From an uncultured Pelagibacteraceae bacterium (GTDB taxonomy: Bacteria; Pseudomonadota; Alphaproteobacteria; Pelagibacterales; Pelagibacteraceae): DNA of 64,000 nucleotides. Where the stretch lies: assembly GCA_902587295.1 (NCBI GenBank), contig CACIKS010000002.1:34134-98133 (forward strand), written 5' to 3'. Below, one piece after another: positions 20,841 to 29,235 of this stretch. A program made the translations under genes and the position numbers. Within the stretch, counting starts at the first letter, position 1. The number at the start of each line of letters is the position of its first letter. The notes below the pieces were generated by a model, which was not told where the DNA came from, ran no database searches, and worked only from the letters and a program-made list of their open reading frames with translations.

Positions 20841-23171
20841 TTAATAAAGATGTTTTTGAAAGTCGATAAACATATTTTTTATACCTTCTGGATTTCCTAA
20901 ATTTTTTTCTCCATCTAAGAGGGCTTTATATTTAAGTATTATTAAATCACTCAATCTATTAATATCTAATTCTTCAACACCGCCCTCAACATATTTGCTT
21001 AATACGAAATCTATAAATTCTTTTTGCTTATCATTTAGGCTTTGATAAATTTTATTCTCTGCTTTACTAACTCTTGTTGCTCTTGGAATAGGTTTCTTTT
21101 GATAAGCAATATATTCAAGCACATCAAATAAATCGCTATTTTCTGCTTCAATTAAAGTCTGAATTGATTTTAAATCTGGTTTAGCAAAACCATTATCCTC
21201 TAATTTTTTTAATAATGTATTTCTTGTAATAGGTGACGACCAAAGTTTTCTTAATTCCTCTTCACTTTTTAAGATACTTGGTAAAGTAATGGTATTAAAT
21301 AGTTTCTTTATAAACTCTTCTGCAGTAACAGGTTGTCCTTGAAAATAGAATAGGGAAGTAGACATCGATTTAATAGTTAACTCTTTTCCTTCAGCAAGCT
21401 TAATCACTATTTTTTCTCTTGGAGGTTTTGGTTCTGGCGGTTCTTCACCTCCACCTTCCTCACCAGGTTCAAAAGGTTTTTCTGGTTTTTCCTCAGGCGG
21501 TTCTTCAGGAATAGGTTCACCATCCCATTCAGGGTCTGAAAAGTTTGCAGAAGCTCCAACAAAATCAACTATCGTGAAATAAAACTTATCTTCAAATAAT
21601 CTTGTTCCTCTACCAATTATTTGTTTAAATTCAATCATGTTGTTTACCGGTCTCATTAAAACTATATTTCTTATATTTAGTGCATCAACACCAGTACTTA
21701 GTTTTTGACTAGTGGTTAAAATGGTTGGTAATGTTTTTTCATTATCTTGGAATTGTCTAAGATGAGTATCTCCTGTTTTGGTATCTTTAGCTGTTACTCT
21801 GACACAATAGTCTGCAGGTGGATTCACTGAAACTTGATTAATTAAATCTCTTACCATTCCAGCATGAGCAATACTTGCACAGAAAACTAAAGTTTTTTCT
21901 TTTGGATTAATACTATCAAGCATCAACTTAACTCTTTTTTTTTCTCTTTCTTCTATAACAATTCTTTTATTAAAATCTTTTTCTTCAAATACTTCACCCT
22001 CATTTATTTCTTCTTCACCAGATAGAACATCATCATCGCCTGTATAAACATATTCATCCATTGTTGTTTGAATTCTCTTAACTTTAAATGGTGTTAAGAA
22101 ACCATCTTTAATTCCATCTTTAAGAGAGTATGTGTAAACAGGTTCACCAAAGTAAGCATAAGTGTCTGCATTAAATTTTCTTTTAGGTGTTGCTGTTAAA
22201 CCAATTTGAACCGCTGATGAAAAATATTCCATTATTCCTCTCCATCTACTTTCATCTTTAGCTCCACCCCTATGACATTCATCAATAATTACTAAATCAA
22301 AAAAATCAGCAGGGTATTGACCAAAGTAAGGTTCTTTTTCTGGACCAGACATAAAGCTTTGAAATATTGTAAAGAAGATAGAACTATTTGTGGGAACAGA
22401 ACCTTTTTTTCTAACATCACTAGGCGTAATTCTAAGCAAAGCATTCTCTTCAAACGCTCCAAATGCATTAAAAGCTTGATTAGCTAATATATTTCTATCA
22501 GCCAAGAATAATATTCTTGGTAGTCTTTTACCATCTCTTTGCTTATTCCATCTTGCTTGGAATAATTTCCAAGCTATATGAAAGGCAATAACTGTTTTAC
22601 CAGTACCTGTTGCAAGAGTTAAAAGTATTCTTTGTTGATTGTCTGCTATAGCATCTAAAGCATTATTGATTGCTATTTCTTGGTAATACCGTGGTTCTCT
22701 AATGCCTTTAAAAGGCTCAAAATTTACAGAGTCAAACTTGCTAGACCATTCATTTTTTTCTTTAAAAGTTTTAATCCATAATTCATCAGGTGTTGGAAAT
22801 TTATCAACCTCACCTTCTGAGGTGATAAACATTTCACCTTTTTCATTTTTAGAATAATTAATTTCATAAATTTTATGACCATTTGAAGAATAGCTAGTTA
22901 ATAACTTTAATTTTTGTGCATAGTCTTTTGCTTGGCTAACACCATCACTTACATTAAATTCATCACTTTTAGCTTCAATAACTGCTAGTTTTCTATTCTT
23001 ATAAATAAGAACATAATCAGCTCTAATAATACCTGCTCTTATACCTCCTGGTTTTATTTCACCATTTGTTATTTTGAATTCTCTTCTAACGAAACTGCCC
23101 TTAACATCTCCCCAACCAGCTTCTTTTATCTTTGGGTCAATTAATTCTGCTCTTGTCTCTGCTTCGTTCAT
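20841..23171 (-). CDS. hsdR: Type I restriction enzyme R subunit
   Basis: The motor and nuclease subunit of a type I restriction system. The N-terminal HsdR_N-like nuclease domain has the PD-(D/E)xK element in KLAVIEAKSDEF. The helicase has Walker A TLATGTGKTVIAFH, the DEAH-type box VIIDECHRGG and motif VI IIGRGTRLF. A proline/glutamate-rich linker (EEPPEEKPEKP) separates it from an EcoEI-type C-terminal domain. The 776 residues fit the shorter EcoEI-like R subunits. It overlaps the hsdS stop by 4 bases and is convergent with etfA, 36 bases away. Confidence 0.94.
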   Translation of the reverse strand: MNEAETRAELIDPKIKEAGWGDVKGSFVRREFKITNGEIKPGGIRAGIIRADYVLIYKNRKLAVIEAKSDEFNVSDGVSQAKDYAQKLKLLTSYSSNGHKIYEINYSKNEKGEMFITSEGEVDKFPTPDELWIKTFKEKNEWSSKFDSVNFEPFKGIREPRYYQEIAINNALDAIADNQQRILLTLATGTGKTVIAFHIAWKLFQARWNKQRDGKRLPRILFLADRNILANQAFNAFGAFEENALLRITPSDVRKKGSVPTNSSIFFTIFQSFMSGPEKEPYFGQYPADFFDLVIIDECHRGGAKDESRWRGIMEYFSSAVQIGLTATPKRKFNADTYAYFGEPVYTYSLKDGIKDGFLTPFKVKRIQTTMDEYVYTGDDDVLSGEEEINEGEVFEEKDFNKRIVIEEREKKRVKLMLDSINPKEKTLVFCASIAHAGMVRDLINQVSVNPPADYCVRVTAKDTKTGDTHLRQFQDNEKTLPTILTTSQKLSTGVDALNIRNIVLMRPVNNMIEFKQIIGRGTRLFEDKFYFTIVDFVGASANFSDPEWDGEPIPEEPPEEKPEKPFEPGEEGGGEEPPEPKPPREKIVIKLAEGKELTIKSMSTSLFYFQGQPVTAEEFIKKLFNTITLPSILKSEEELRKLWSSPITRNTLLKKLEDNGFAKPDLKSIQTLIEAENSDLFDVLEYIAYQKKPIPRATRVSKAENKIYQSLNDKQKEFIDFVLSKYVEGGVEELDINRLSDLIILKYKALLDGEKNLGNPEGIKNMFIDFQKHLY

Positions 23172-24235
23172 GCTGCTTTATTTTGTATTTCTTGAGTAAG
23201 TATTGATGATTTTAGAGCTTCAAAACTTTGTTTTTGTTTTTTATAATTTATACGTAGCTTATGAAGATTATTTTCTATCTTTTCAAAGGCATTAACTATT
23301 TGGGACTGTTCGTCAACGGATTCTGGAAATCTAATCTTTAAATCTTTTATTGAAGAAAAAGAGATAACTGGCTGTGCAGCGTGACGTGCAAAACTCCGCA
23401 TATTTATAGAAGATAATATCAGAGAAAGGAATTTGAGATTAAAATCGTATTTGTAAGAGTGGGTATACATTGCATTATCTGTTAACCAAATTTTCTCATT
23501 AACATAATGGACATTACCGCAATAAGCTCCAACTCTTCCAATCAAAACATTTTTCCCATCTAAATTAAAATCATTATGGTTTCCAGCAATTCCATTTCCA
23601 CCATAAACTTTGATATTTCCTTCTGAATTCATTTTATTCTTTGGTAGAAATTTACCTGAACTAACTTTAAATAATGAGCCAAGTGGACTACTAATAAACT
23701 TACTATCATATCTATCAAGCAAATCTGGCAATATCTTTGATGTTACAGTTGTGGCTGCTTCTAATTTTTTATTATTTAACGAAATAGATTTATCAATCTC
23801 AGCAAATGCTGCCTCAAGTTTTGCCACTATTTGCTGTTGTTTTTCGACTGATGTTGGGTAAGTTATTTTTAATAATCTAAAATTTTTCATAGAAAGATTT
23901 CTTTGAGCCGTTCCTCTTCCAAGTTGGTAAATAGTGCTATTTAATGAAAGTATAGTTTTATCTAGAAAACCTTGTGATAAATCTTTTGTTTTAGGCGATA
24001 ATGTTAATCCGCTATCATTAAGAAAAAACTTATCTTTAACAAAGCGCGTACATTGTTCTGACATAGCGAAACGTGAAATAACAACTCTATCTTGTCGATT
24101 TGTTTTATCTATAAAAAATGTTTCACCTCCACCTCCATACACTGGATAAACTGTTCCACTATCTTTTCTCCTAACAACTCTTGTTCCATACTCTATGTTA
24201 CATATTTCATCTATAGTCGAAGTCTTCCACATCAT
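23168..24235 (-). CDS. hsdS: Type I restriction-modification specificity subunit
   Basis: HsdS sets the DNA target. It has two target-recognition domains of similar build: residues about 1-130 (VYPVYGGGGETFFIDK) and about 180-310 (NIKVYGGNGIAGNHND). Each is followed by a helical spacer (EKQQQIVAKLEAAFAEIDKS and DEQSQIVNAFEKIENN). Both halves are present, so a bipartite target is expected. The 355 residues are somewhat short but complete. It overlaps hsdM and hsdR by 4 bases each, giving the translationally coupled order hsdM-hsdS-hsdR. The target sequence cannot be deduced from this. Confidence 0.92.
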   Translation of the reverse strand: MMWKTSTIDEICNIEYGTRVVRRKDSGTVYPVYGGGGETFFIDKTNRQDRVVISRFAMSEQCTRFVKDKFFLNDSGLTLSPKTKDLSQGFLDKTILSLNSTIYQLGRGTAQRNLSMKNFRLLKITYPTSVEKQQQIVAKLEAAFAEIDKSISLNNKKLEAATTVTSKILPDLLDRYDSKFISSPLGSLFKVSSGKFLPKNKMNSEGNIKVYGGNGIAGNHNDFNLDGKNVLIGRVGAYCGNVHYVNEKIWLTDNAMYTHSYKYDFNLKFLSLILSSINMRSFARHAAQPVISFSSIKDLKIRFPESVDEQSQIVNAFEKIENNLHKLRINYKKQKQSFEALKSSILTQEIQNKAA

Positions 24236-25686
24236 AAAAATTCCTTAATTTTATTCAATGCTACAGAAGATTGTTTATCAAGTTCTTCTATCTCAGTCAG
24301 AATCTCTTTTGTTGTTCTGTTGTCTATTTCTTCAACCTTGTTAGGGTTTTGAACTCCTAAATCACACGTATCTTTGTTTATTTTTTCTATCTCCATAGTC
24401 CAACTATTGTCACTTAGCTTTTGTGTTTTGGCTAATTTAATAAAATCAGTTAAGTCATTATCATTTAACGAATTAGTTTTACCCATGCTCCTTCCCACAT
24501 TGAGTTGGTAGTACCAAAGTTTTTTTGTTGGTTTTCCTTTTTCAAAAAATAAAACTACTGTCTTAACCCCAGTTCCAAGGAAAGCTCCACTTGGTAAATC
24601 AAGTACTGCAAATAAATTACATTCTTCAAGCAGTTGTTTTCTAAGTGCTATGCTTGCGTTATCTGTATTACTTAAAAAAGTATTCTTAATAACAACACCG
24701 CATCTTCCTCCAGCTTTTAATTTTTTTATAAAGTGTTGAAGGAATAGATAGGCAGTTTCTCCAGTTTTAATCGGAAAATTTTCTTGGATTTGTTCTTTTT
24801 CTTTTCCGCCAAAGGGAGGGTTAGCAAGAATAACATCAACTCTATCTTTGTTTTGTATTTCTTGAATATTATCTTCTAAAGTATTTTTATGAATAATATT
24901 AGGACTTTCAATTCCATGAAGTATCATATTCATAATACCAATAATGTAAGCTAAAGTTTTTTTTTCAACTCCATAAAATGATTTTGATTGAAGTATTTTA
25001 AGCTCTGAAGTGGTCAGAGATTTTAATTTACTCATATGCTCAAATGCTTCAACTAAAAATCCAGCACTACCAACAGCTCCATCATAAATAGTTTCTCCAA
25101 CTTTGGGATTAATTACTTTAACAATGGATTTAATAAGTGGTCTTGGCGTGTAGTATTCGCCTCCATTACGACCAGCGTTACCCATGTTTTTAATTTTTTC
25201 TTCATATAATGCACTTAGTTCATGTTTTTGTTTATTGCTTCTAAACTGAAGATTATCAACTTCATCTATTACTCCTCTCAGAGTATAACCATCTTGAAGT
25301 TTATTCTTAAGTTCTGAAAATATTTCTCCTATTTTGTATTCAAGAGTATCAAAGCTTTCTGCTTTATTTCTAAATGAAGAGAGATAAGGAAATAGTTTAT
25401 CATCAACAAATTTCTTTAAATCAGGGCCAGTAAGAATTTTATTAAAATCTACTTTTCCACCTTTTGTTTTAATAATTGCCCAAGAAGACCATTGATACTC
25501 TTTATCTAATACAGGTTTAAATTTCTTATTTTCTAATGATGCTTTTGTTTCTTTCTCTTTTTCATAATCATCTAACCATTTAAGAAACAATATCCATGAA
25601 GATTGTTCTGCATAATCTAGCTCAGTGCTACAACCAGCATCCTTCCAAAGGATATCATCAATATTTTTAAAAGTTTGTTCAAACAT
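24232..25686 (-). CDS. hsdM: Type I restriction-modification DNA methyltransferase subunit
   Basis: An adenine-N6 methyltransferase. The N-terminal HsdM_N helical domain (DILWKDAGCSTELDYAEQ) precedes the catalytic domain with SAM motif I IYDGAVGSAGFLVEAF and the target-base motif IV NPPFGGKEKE. Motif I reads D-G-A-V-G-S-A-G-F rather than D-P-x-C-G-T-G-G-F; an intact NPPF and full length of 484 residues argue for function. It is the first gene of the hsdMSR set. The gene upstream in the same direction is one of the secreted paralogues, 62 bases away. Confidence 0.93.
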   Translation of the reverse strand: MFEQTFKNIDDILWKDAGCSTELDYAEQSSWILFLKWLDDYEKEKETKASLENKKFKPVLDKEYQWSSWAIIKTKGGKVDFNKILTGPDLKKFVDDKLFPYLSSFRNKAESFDTLEYKIGEIFSELKNKLQDGYTLRGVIDEVDNLQFRSNKQKHELSALYEEKIKNMGNAGRNGGEYYTPRPLIKSIVKVINPKVGETIYDGAVGSAGFLVEAFEHMSKLKSLTTSELKILQSKSFYGVEKKTLAYIIGIMNMILHGIESPNIIHKNTLEDNIQEIQNKDRVDVILANPPFGGKEKEQIQENFPIKTGETAYLFLQHFIKKLKAGGRCGVVIKNTFLSNTDNASIALRKQLLEECNLFAVLDLPSGAFLGTGVKTVVLFFEKGKPTKKLWYYQLNVGRSMGKTNSLNDNDLTDFIKLAKTQKLSDNSWTMEIEKINKDTCDLGVQNPNKVEEIDNRTTKEILTEIEELDKQSSVALNKIKEFL

Positions 25687-25748
25687 AGTTGCCCATAAGA
25701 AACGGTAAATAGATTTAATAACAAAGTATAAATAGATATGTAGTAAAT

Positions 25749-26342
25749 TTATTTATAATAGTTTTCTAAAAATTCTGAATATTTTGCTCCATAGAAAGTT
25801 ACTGTTAATTTATCTACATATTTAAATTCCTTACTGTTATCATAGCAGATAATTTCTATCTCAGCCCCACTGCTCGTTGGCTTTAAAAAAAACGAGACCT
25901 TTGAGAATTTACTTTTACCAGTTTTATCACCGGGATGGAGACCTTCAGATGTCCGTTTTTCATCAAAATTGAATGACTTGTCTAGATCAAAGGCAATTTC
26001 ACTCATTTTCTTTTTACATGCATTGAAGTTATCTGGGAAATTTATCATTCCATCAATACCAATAATAACAAATCTTGAATCATTTTTTTCAAAATGAATT
26101 TGTACACTGTCATAATTTTTAAAATAAGGTTTTTTGAAAAGCACAATATGATTAACTTCATTTTGATTTTTGTATAATTCTCTTTCAAAGTGATAATTGT
26201 TTTTAATCTCCTTTTTACTATAAAATTTCAACAAACTATCCCCGATGCTCATTCCTTCAATCTGAAAGTCTCTTATATCTTCTGCATTTGACGATGTTAC
26301 AAAACATAAGCTCAGAATGATGATGGCTAAAAGGTTTTTCAT
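25749..26342 (-). CDS. Small secreted protein, paralogue 1 of a six-gene family
   Basis: A predicted periplasmic or secreted protein of 197 residues with a signal peptide ending near SSNA. The mature N terminus has the family block EDIRDFQIEGMSIGDSLLKFY followed by K-K-E-I. Two cysteines are conserved in the family: one near residue 110 (NACKKK) and one near 165 (IICYDN), so a disulfide is likely. The segment between them contains DKTGKSKF, also shared. The end F-x-E-F-L-x-x-x-Y is typical. I do not recognise a characterised family. It lies inside the att-bounded island with hsdMSR. Confidence 0.75.
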   Translation of the reverse strand: MKNLLAIIILSLCFVTSSNAEDIRDFQIEGMSIGDSLLKFYSKKEIKNNYHFERELYKNQNEVNHIVLFKKPYFKNYDSVQIHFEKNDSRFVIIGIDGMINFPDNFNACKKKMSEIAFDLDKSFNFDEKRTSEGLHPGDKTGKSKFSKVSFFLKPTSSGAEIEIICYDNSKEFKYVDKLTVTFYGAKYSEFLENYYK

Positions 26343-26343
26343 A

Positions 26344-26943
26344 CTAATAAGCTTTGTTAGTCATCCATTTGTCAAACTCATTTGATACAATAGAAATTCT
26401 TAAATTATCCATGATATTATGTTTCTTTTTTGCAGTTTTTCCCCAAGTAACACACTGCAACCAAACCTGTCCATCATTCAAAATAAAATAAGTTTCATGT
26501 CTTATAGCTTCCGGATCATAGTCTTCTTGACCAACAATATCCCTACTATATTTTTTTGCGTTCTTAAATAATTTGTCAATTTCAATCTCAATAGAATTTT
26601 TTTTCTCTTTGCATAATTTTTCTGACTCAGGATAATATATAGATGATTTACCGAATATCAGTGCTCCACTAAAACCATGTATCTGATAATTGTTATCATT
26701 ATTTTTTAAATGGAACTGCATAACAGGATATTCTTTAAATTTTTCACTCCAAATATCTAAAGTATAAAATTCATTATCTTTATAAGTATATTTACGTGAA
26801 GAAAGAATAGTATTTTTATCAACAAATTTTAATAAACTATCCCCAACACTTATTCCTTCAATCTGAAAGTCTCGGATATCATTCGCCTGGGATGGGGTTA
26901 TTAAAAACAAACCCAGAACCAAGATGGCTAAAAGTTTTTTCAT
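26344..26943 (-). CDS. Small secreted protein, paralogue 2
   Basis: Same family: signal peptide MKKLLAILVLGLFLITPSQA, then NDIRDFQIEGISVGDSLLKFV. The two family cysteines appear in KLCKEK and LQCVTW. The ORF track starts 36 bases upstream at 26979, but that extension (MSPPLSPDKMSL) precedes a complete signal peptide and lies in a short direct-repeat tract, so I chose ATG 26943. One base separates its stop from the start of paralogue 1. Function unknown. Confidence 0.73.
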   Translation of the reverse strand: MKKLLAILVLGLFLITPSQANDIRDFQIEGISVGDSLLKFVDKNTILSSRKYTYKDNEFYTLDIWSEKFKEYPVMQFHLKNNDNNYQIHGFSGALIFGKSSIYYPESEKLCKEKKNSIEIEIDKLFKNAKKYSRDIVGQEDYDPEAIRHETYFILNDGQVWLQCVTWGKTAKKKHNIMDNLRISIVSNEFDKWMTNKAY

Positions 26944-26944
26944 G

Positions 26945-26989
26945 AGACTCATCTTATCCGGACTCAATGGCGGACTCAATAAGGACTCA
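26945..26989. repeat. Cluster of short GGACTCA direct repeats
   Basis: The heptamer GGACTCA occurs at 26960, 26972 and 26983, with a variant AGACTCA at 26945. Spacing is 11-15 bases. The cluster sits directly upstream of the minus-strand paralogue 2 start, where it could be an operator or a decayed tandem repeat. The heptamer is short, so this is a weak feature. Confidence 0.35.
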
Positions 26990-27085
26990 CCCAGTAAAGA
27001 AATAGCCGTTTTTTATGCTCTAGAATTGTTGTATATCGTTAGAAGGTTAAGGGTACCTGGCAACAGAACGCCCCTTACAACTTAA

Positions 27086-27128
27086 GAGTTTTCTGAATTA
27101 AACAAACTCAACACTATTCAAATATAAA
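27086..27128 (+). pseudogene. Displaced copy of the etfA 3' end (att-like repeat, copy B)
   Basis: In frame, this stretch encodes [13 protein letters not shown]-stop, against [14 protein letters not shown]-stop at the true end of etfA. The upstream frame is closed (ACT TAA GAG), so it is a fragment and not a gene. It lies between paralogues 2 and 3 and marks the far edge of the hsdMSR insertion. Confidence 0.75.
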
Positions 27129-27176
27129 AGTCATTGCACTTTGTAAATAAAATGGCTACTTTAAATAGGGGATATA

Positions 27177-27425
27177 ATGGAATTTATTGCGCTAATATTT
27201 TATGCTGCAGCAGTTATAGACTTTGTTACGTCTTGGTTAGGTTATAATTTGACTTACTTTTTAGGAGAAGCTTCTCGTTTTTCTCCAATTATTTTAGGTG
27301 GTATAGGTTTTGTTATTCAAAAATTAGGTGAGTCGGGTGGTGCAGGTTTAAGACAATCCGAGGAAGATAATTTGCCAGAACAGTATCGAACAAAATCAAG
27401 AAAAAAAACAAAGAAGAGTAAGTAA
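27177..27425 (+). CDS. Small membrane protein of unknown function
   Basis: An 82-residue protein whose first half is hydrophobic (FIALIFYAAAVIDFVTSWLG, then FSPIILGGIGFVIQKLG), giving two probable membrane helices. The charged tail ends in KSRKKTKKSKK-like lysines, probably cytoplasmic. It follows the etfA 3' copy on the same strand, 50 bases away, with GGGGAT as a plausible ribosome-binding site. It may have been the original gene after etfA before the insertion. No family recognised. Confidence 0.6.
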   Translation: MEFIALIFYAAAVIDFVTSWLGYNLTYFLGEASRFSPIILGGIGFVIQKLGESGGAGLRQSEEDNLPEQYRTKSRKKTKKSK

Positions 27426-27492
27426 AAATAAAAAAAAGAGAAGTCTAAATTTATCTCATAGCTGCCCATGAGAAAATGTTATTGCAATGGGT

Positions 27493-28077
27493 TTATTTGT
27501 AGTGTTCGTTTAACAGAAAGTCTGAAAATTCTTTGGTTAAGATCGCTATTGTTAAACTATTATTTTCCCAATTTTTTTGTTTTGAAAATTCTTCTGTCAT
27601 ATCATAGCAAGCAACTTCTGCGAAGCCACCGCTTTTTAACCAAAAATACACATTATGAATTTTACTTTTTCCTGTCGGATCTGCTGCATAAGATCGTTCT
27701 TTAGCATCTACTTTTTGGGAATTTATAAATATTTCTGATAATCCTTTAATTGCTTTTTCATATTCTATTTTACAATCTTTTATATTTTTAAAAATTTTTA
27801 ATCCTCTTATTCCATAAATTTTATATTTTTTGTCCTTTGGTTTGTAAATGAAATCCATTGTATCATAAGAATCGGAATTAACAGGTATTGTTATACTTAG
27901 AAATTTTTTATCTTTATAAAAATCTTTAACACCGTTATTTATTTCCTCCTTACTAAAATGATCCAGCGCACTATCCCCAACACTTATTCCTTCAATCTGA
28001 AAGTCTCTTATATCATCTGCCTTTGACGAAGTTATGAAGTATAAGCTCAGAATGATGATAACTAAAAGTTTTTTCAT
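27493..28077 (-). CDS. Small secreted protein, paralogue 3
   Basis: Signal peptide MKKLLVIIILSLYFITSSKA followed by DDIRDFQIEGISVGDSALDHF. Family cysteines are in KDCKIEY and VACYDM, with the DPTGKSKI segment between them. The ORF track start at 28122 adds 15 residues that run back into the upstream gene; ATG 28077, one base after that gene's stop, is the likely start. Its nearest relative in the array by eye is paralogue 1 (shared SSxA and ILSL in the signal peptide). Function unknown. Confidence 0.73.
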   Translation of the reverse strand: MKKLLVIIILSLYFITSSKADDIRDFQIEGISVGDSALDHFSKEEINNGVKDFYKDKKFLSITIPVNSDSYDTMDFIYKPKDKKYKIYGIRGLKIFKNIKDCKIEYEKAIKGLSEIFINSQKVDAKERSYAADPTGKSKIHNVYFWLKSGGFAEVACYDMTEEFSKQKNWENNSLTIAILTKEFSDFLLNEHYK

Positions 28078-28078
28078 T

Positions 28079-28651
28079 TTAATTGGCTGTTTGTAACCAT
28101 TCATCAAACTCTGGACTATCAATCGATACTAAAATGTATTTATCTTTTGAAAAATCATCGTTCCAGTCGTAGCATACTAAGTCAATTGTACCTGTTCTGA
28201 AATAATAGTTTACTTGTTTAACCCAACTTCTTTTAGTTTTATCAGCCTCGTGCAAACGTTTCTTGCCTTCACGTCTATTTGCATTTGTAAATATTTTTTT
28301 TAAATCTTTATCAATTTTCTTTTGTTTTGTGAGACATTGGGCCATATTATCAAAAAATAATCCTCCACTAATTGCATAAATCATGTATTTTTTATCATTT
28401 TTCATAAAGACAACTTGGACGTCTTTATAAGTTTCGAAAGAATTTAATACTAACTGCGCATCATAAAATTTTCCGTCTGAATTTGGATAACTATTTTTTC
28501 TAATACTTTTTTTTATTTTCTCTTCACTAAAATAGTTTAATGCACTTTCATAGAGGCTCATTCCTTCAATCTGAAAATCAGTGATATCATCCCCTTGTGA
28601 TGGCGTTATTAAGCATAAGCTTAAAACTATAATGGCTAAAAGTTTTTTCAT
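28079..28651 (-). CDS. Small secreted protein, paralogue 4
   Basis: A 190-residue family member with signal peptide MKKLLAIIVLSLCLITPSQG and the block DDITDFQIEGMSLYESALNYF. This is the most altered copy of the motif: G-D-S becomes Y-E-S. Cysteines are in AQCLTK and LVCYDW. It overlaps paralogue 5 by 4 bases (ATGA) and is followed by paralogue 3 after one base, so the array is one transcription unit. Function unknown. Confidence 0.72.
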   Translation of the reverse strand: MKKLLAIIVLSLCLITPSQGDDITDFQIEGMSLYESALNYFSEEKIKKSIRKNSYPNSDGKFYDAQLVLNSFETYKDVQVVFMKNDKKYMIYAISGGLFFDNMAQCLTKQKKIDKDLKKIFTNANRREGKKRLHEADKTKRSWVKQVNYYFRTGTIDLVCYDWNDDFSKDKYILVSIDSPEFDEWLQTAN

Positions 28652-29235
28652 TCAAAGGGTTTGCCAGTTAGAAACTTGGTAAACTTATCGGAGGTTAAAG
28701 CGATAGTTAGGTTATCACCCCACCCTTTGCTTTTAGTAATTTTGTCTGACCAATCAACACAATAAAGGTCAACAGATCCACGATCTAAAAAAAAAACATA
28801 TCCATAAGTAAAACTTTCACCAGATTTATCGGCACCGTGTGGAGCGTCATGCTTAGTATATTTAATGTTTATTATATTATCTTGCAAAGTATTTAAAATT
28901 TTTCTCATTTGTATTTTGCAATCCTCTGTGCTTCTTTTAGTAAAATTAATTTTTCCACTAACCCCATGAATTTCATATTTTTTGTCATTAGGCTTGAAGC
29001 TTACTTGCACACGGTCATATTCATTTGGAATAATTGGCAAAGTAATGCTCATAAACTTATTGTCTCTATATTTGTATGCAGTTTTTTTTTGTTTTTCAAT
29101 CTCACTTTCGCTTAGGTAATCTAATACACTTTGCCCAAGACTTACTCCTTCAATTTCAAAGTCTCTAATATCATCCGCCTTCAAGTGGTTTGTTAAAAGT
29201 AAACTAAAAAATAATATTGTTAAAAACTGTTTCAT
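28648..29235 (-). CDS. Small secreted protein, paralogue 5
   Basis: A 195-residue member with signal peptide MKQFLTILFFSLLLTNHLKA and family block DDIRDFEIEGVSLGQSVLDYL. Cysteines lie in EDCKIQM and LYCVDW, with GADKSGES between them. The DNA of its first codons is nearly identical to a truncated fragment at 34486-34515 next to the Sel1 gene. It overlaps paralogues 4 and 6 by 4 bases each. Function unknown. Confidence 0.72.
   Translation of the reverse strand: MKQFLTILFFSLLLTNHLKADDIRDFEIEGVSLGQSVLDYLSESEIEKQKKTAYKYRDNKFMSITLPIIPNEYDRVQVSFKPNDKKYEIHGVSGKINFTKRSTEDCKIQMRKILNTLQDNIINIKYTKHDAPHGADKSGESFTYGYVFFLDRGSVDLYCVDWSDKITKSKGWGDNLTIALTSDKFTKFLTGKPFE

Noticed and set aside
25060-25100. HsdM motif I (DGAVGSAGF) as a broken methyltransferase
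   Set aside because: Related type I M subunits use similar variants, and motif IV NPPF and full length are kept.
27047-27084. Imperfect hairpin TAAGGG / CCCTTA near the etfA 3' copy as a terminator or tRNA remnant
   Set aside because: The stem is only six bases with a long loop and no T-run, and it lacks tRNA features.
25682-27485. Near-repeat CATAGYTGCCCATRAGAAA at 25685 and 27462
   Set aside because: Two mismatches in 19 bases is within chance for a window this size, and the two places have no matching gene context.
27468-27704. ORF of 78 residues on +
   Set aside because: It is antisense to secreted paralogue 3, has no ribosome-binding site and no recognisable motif.
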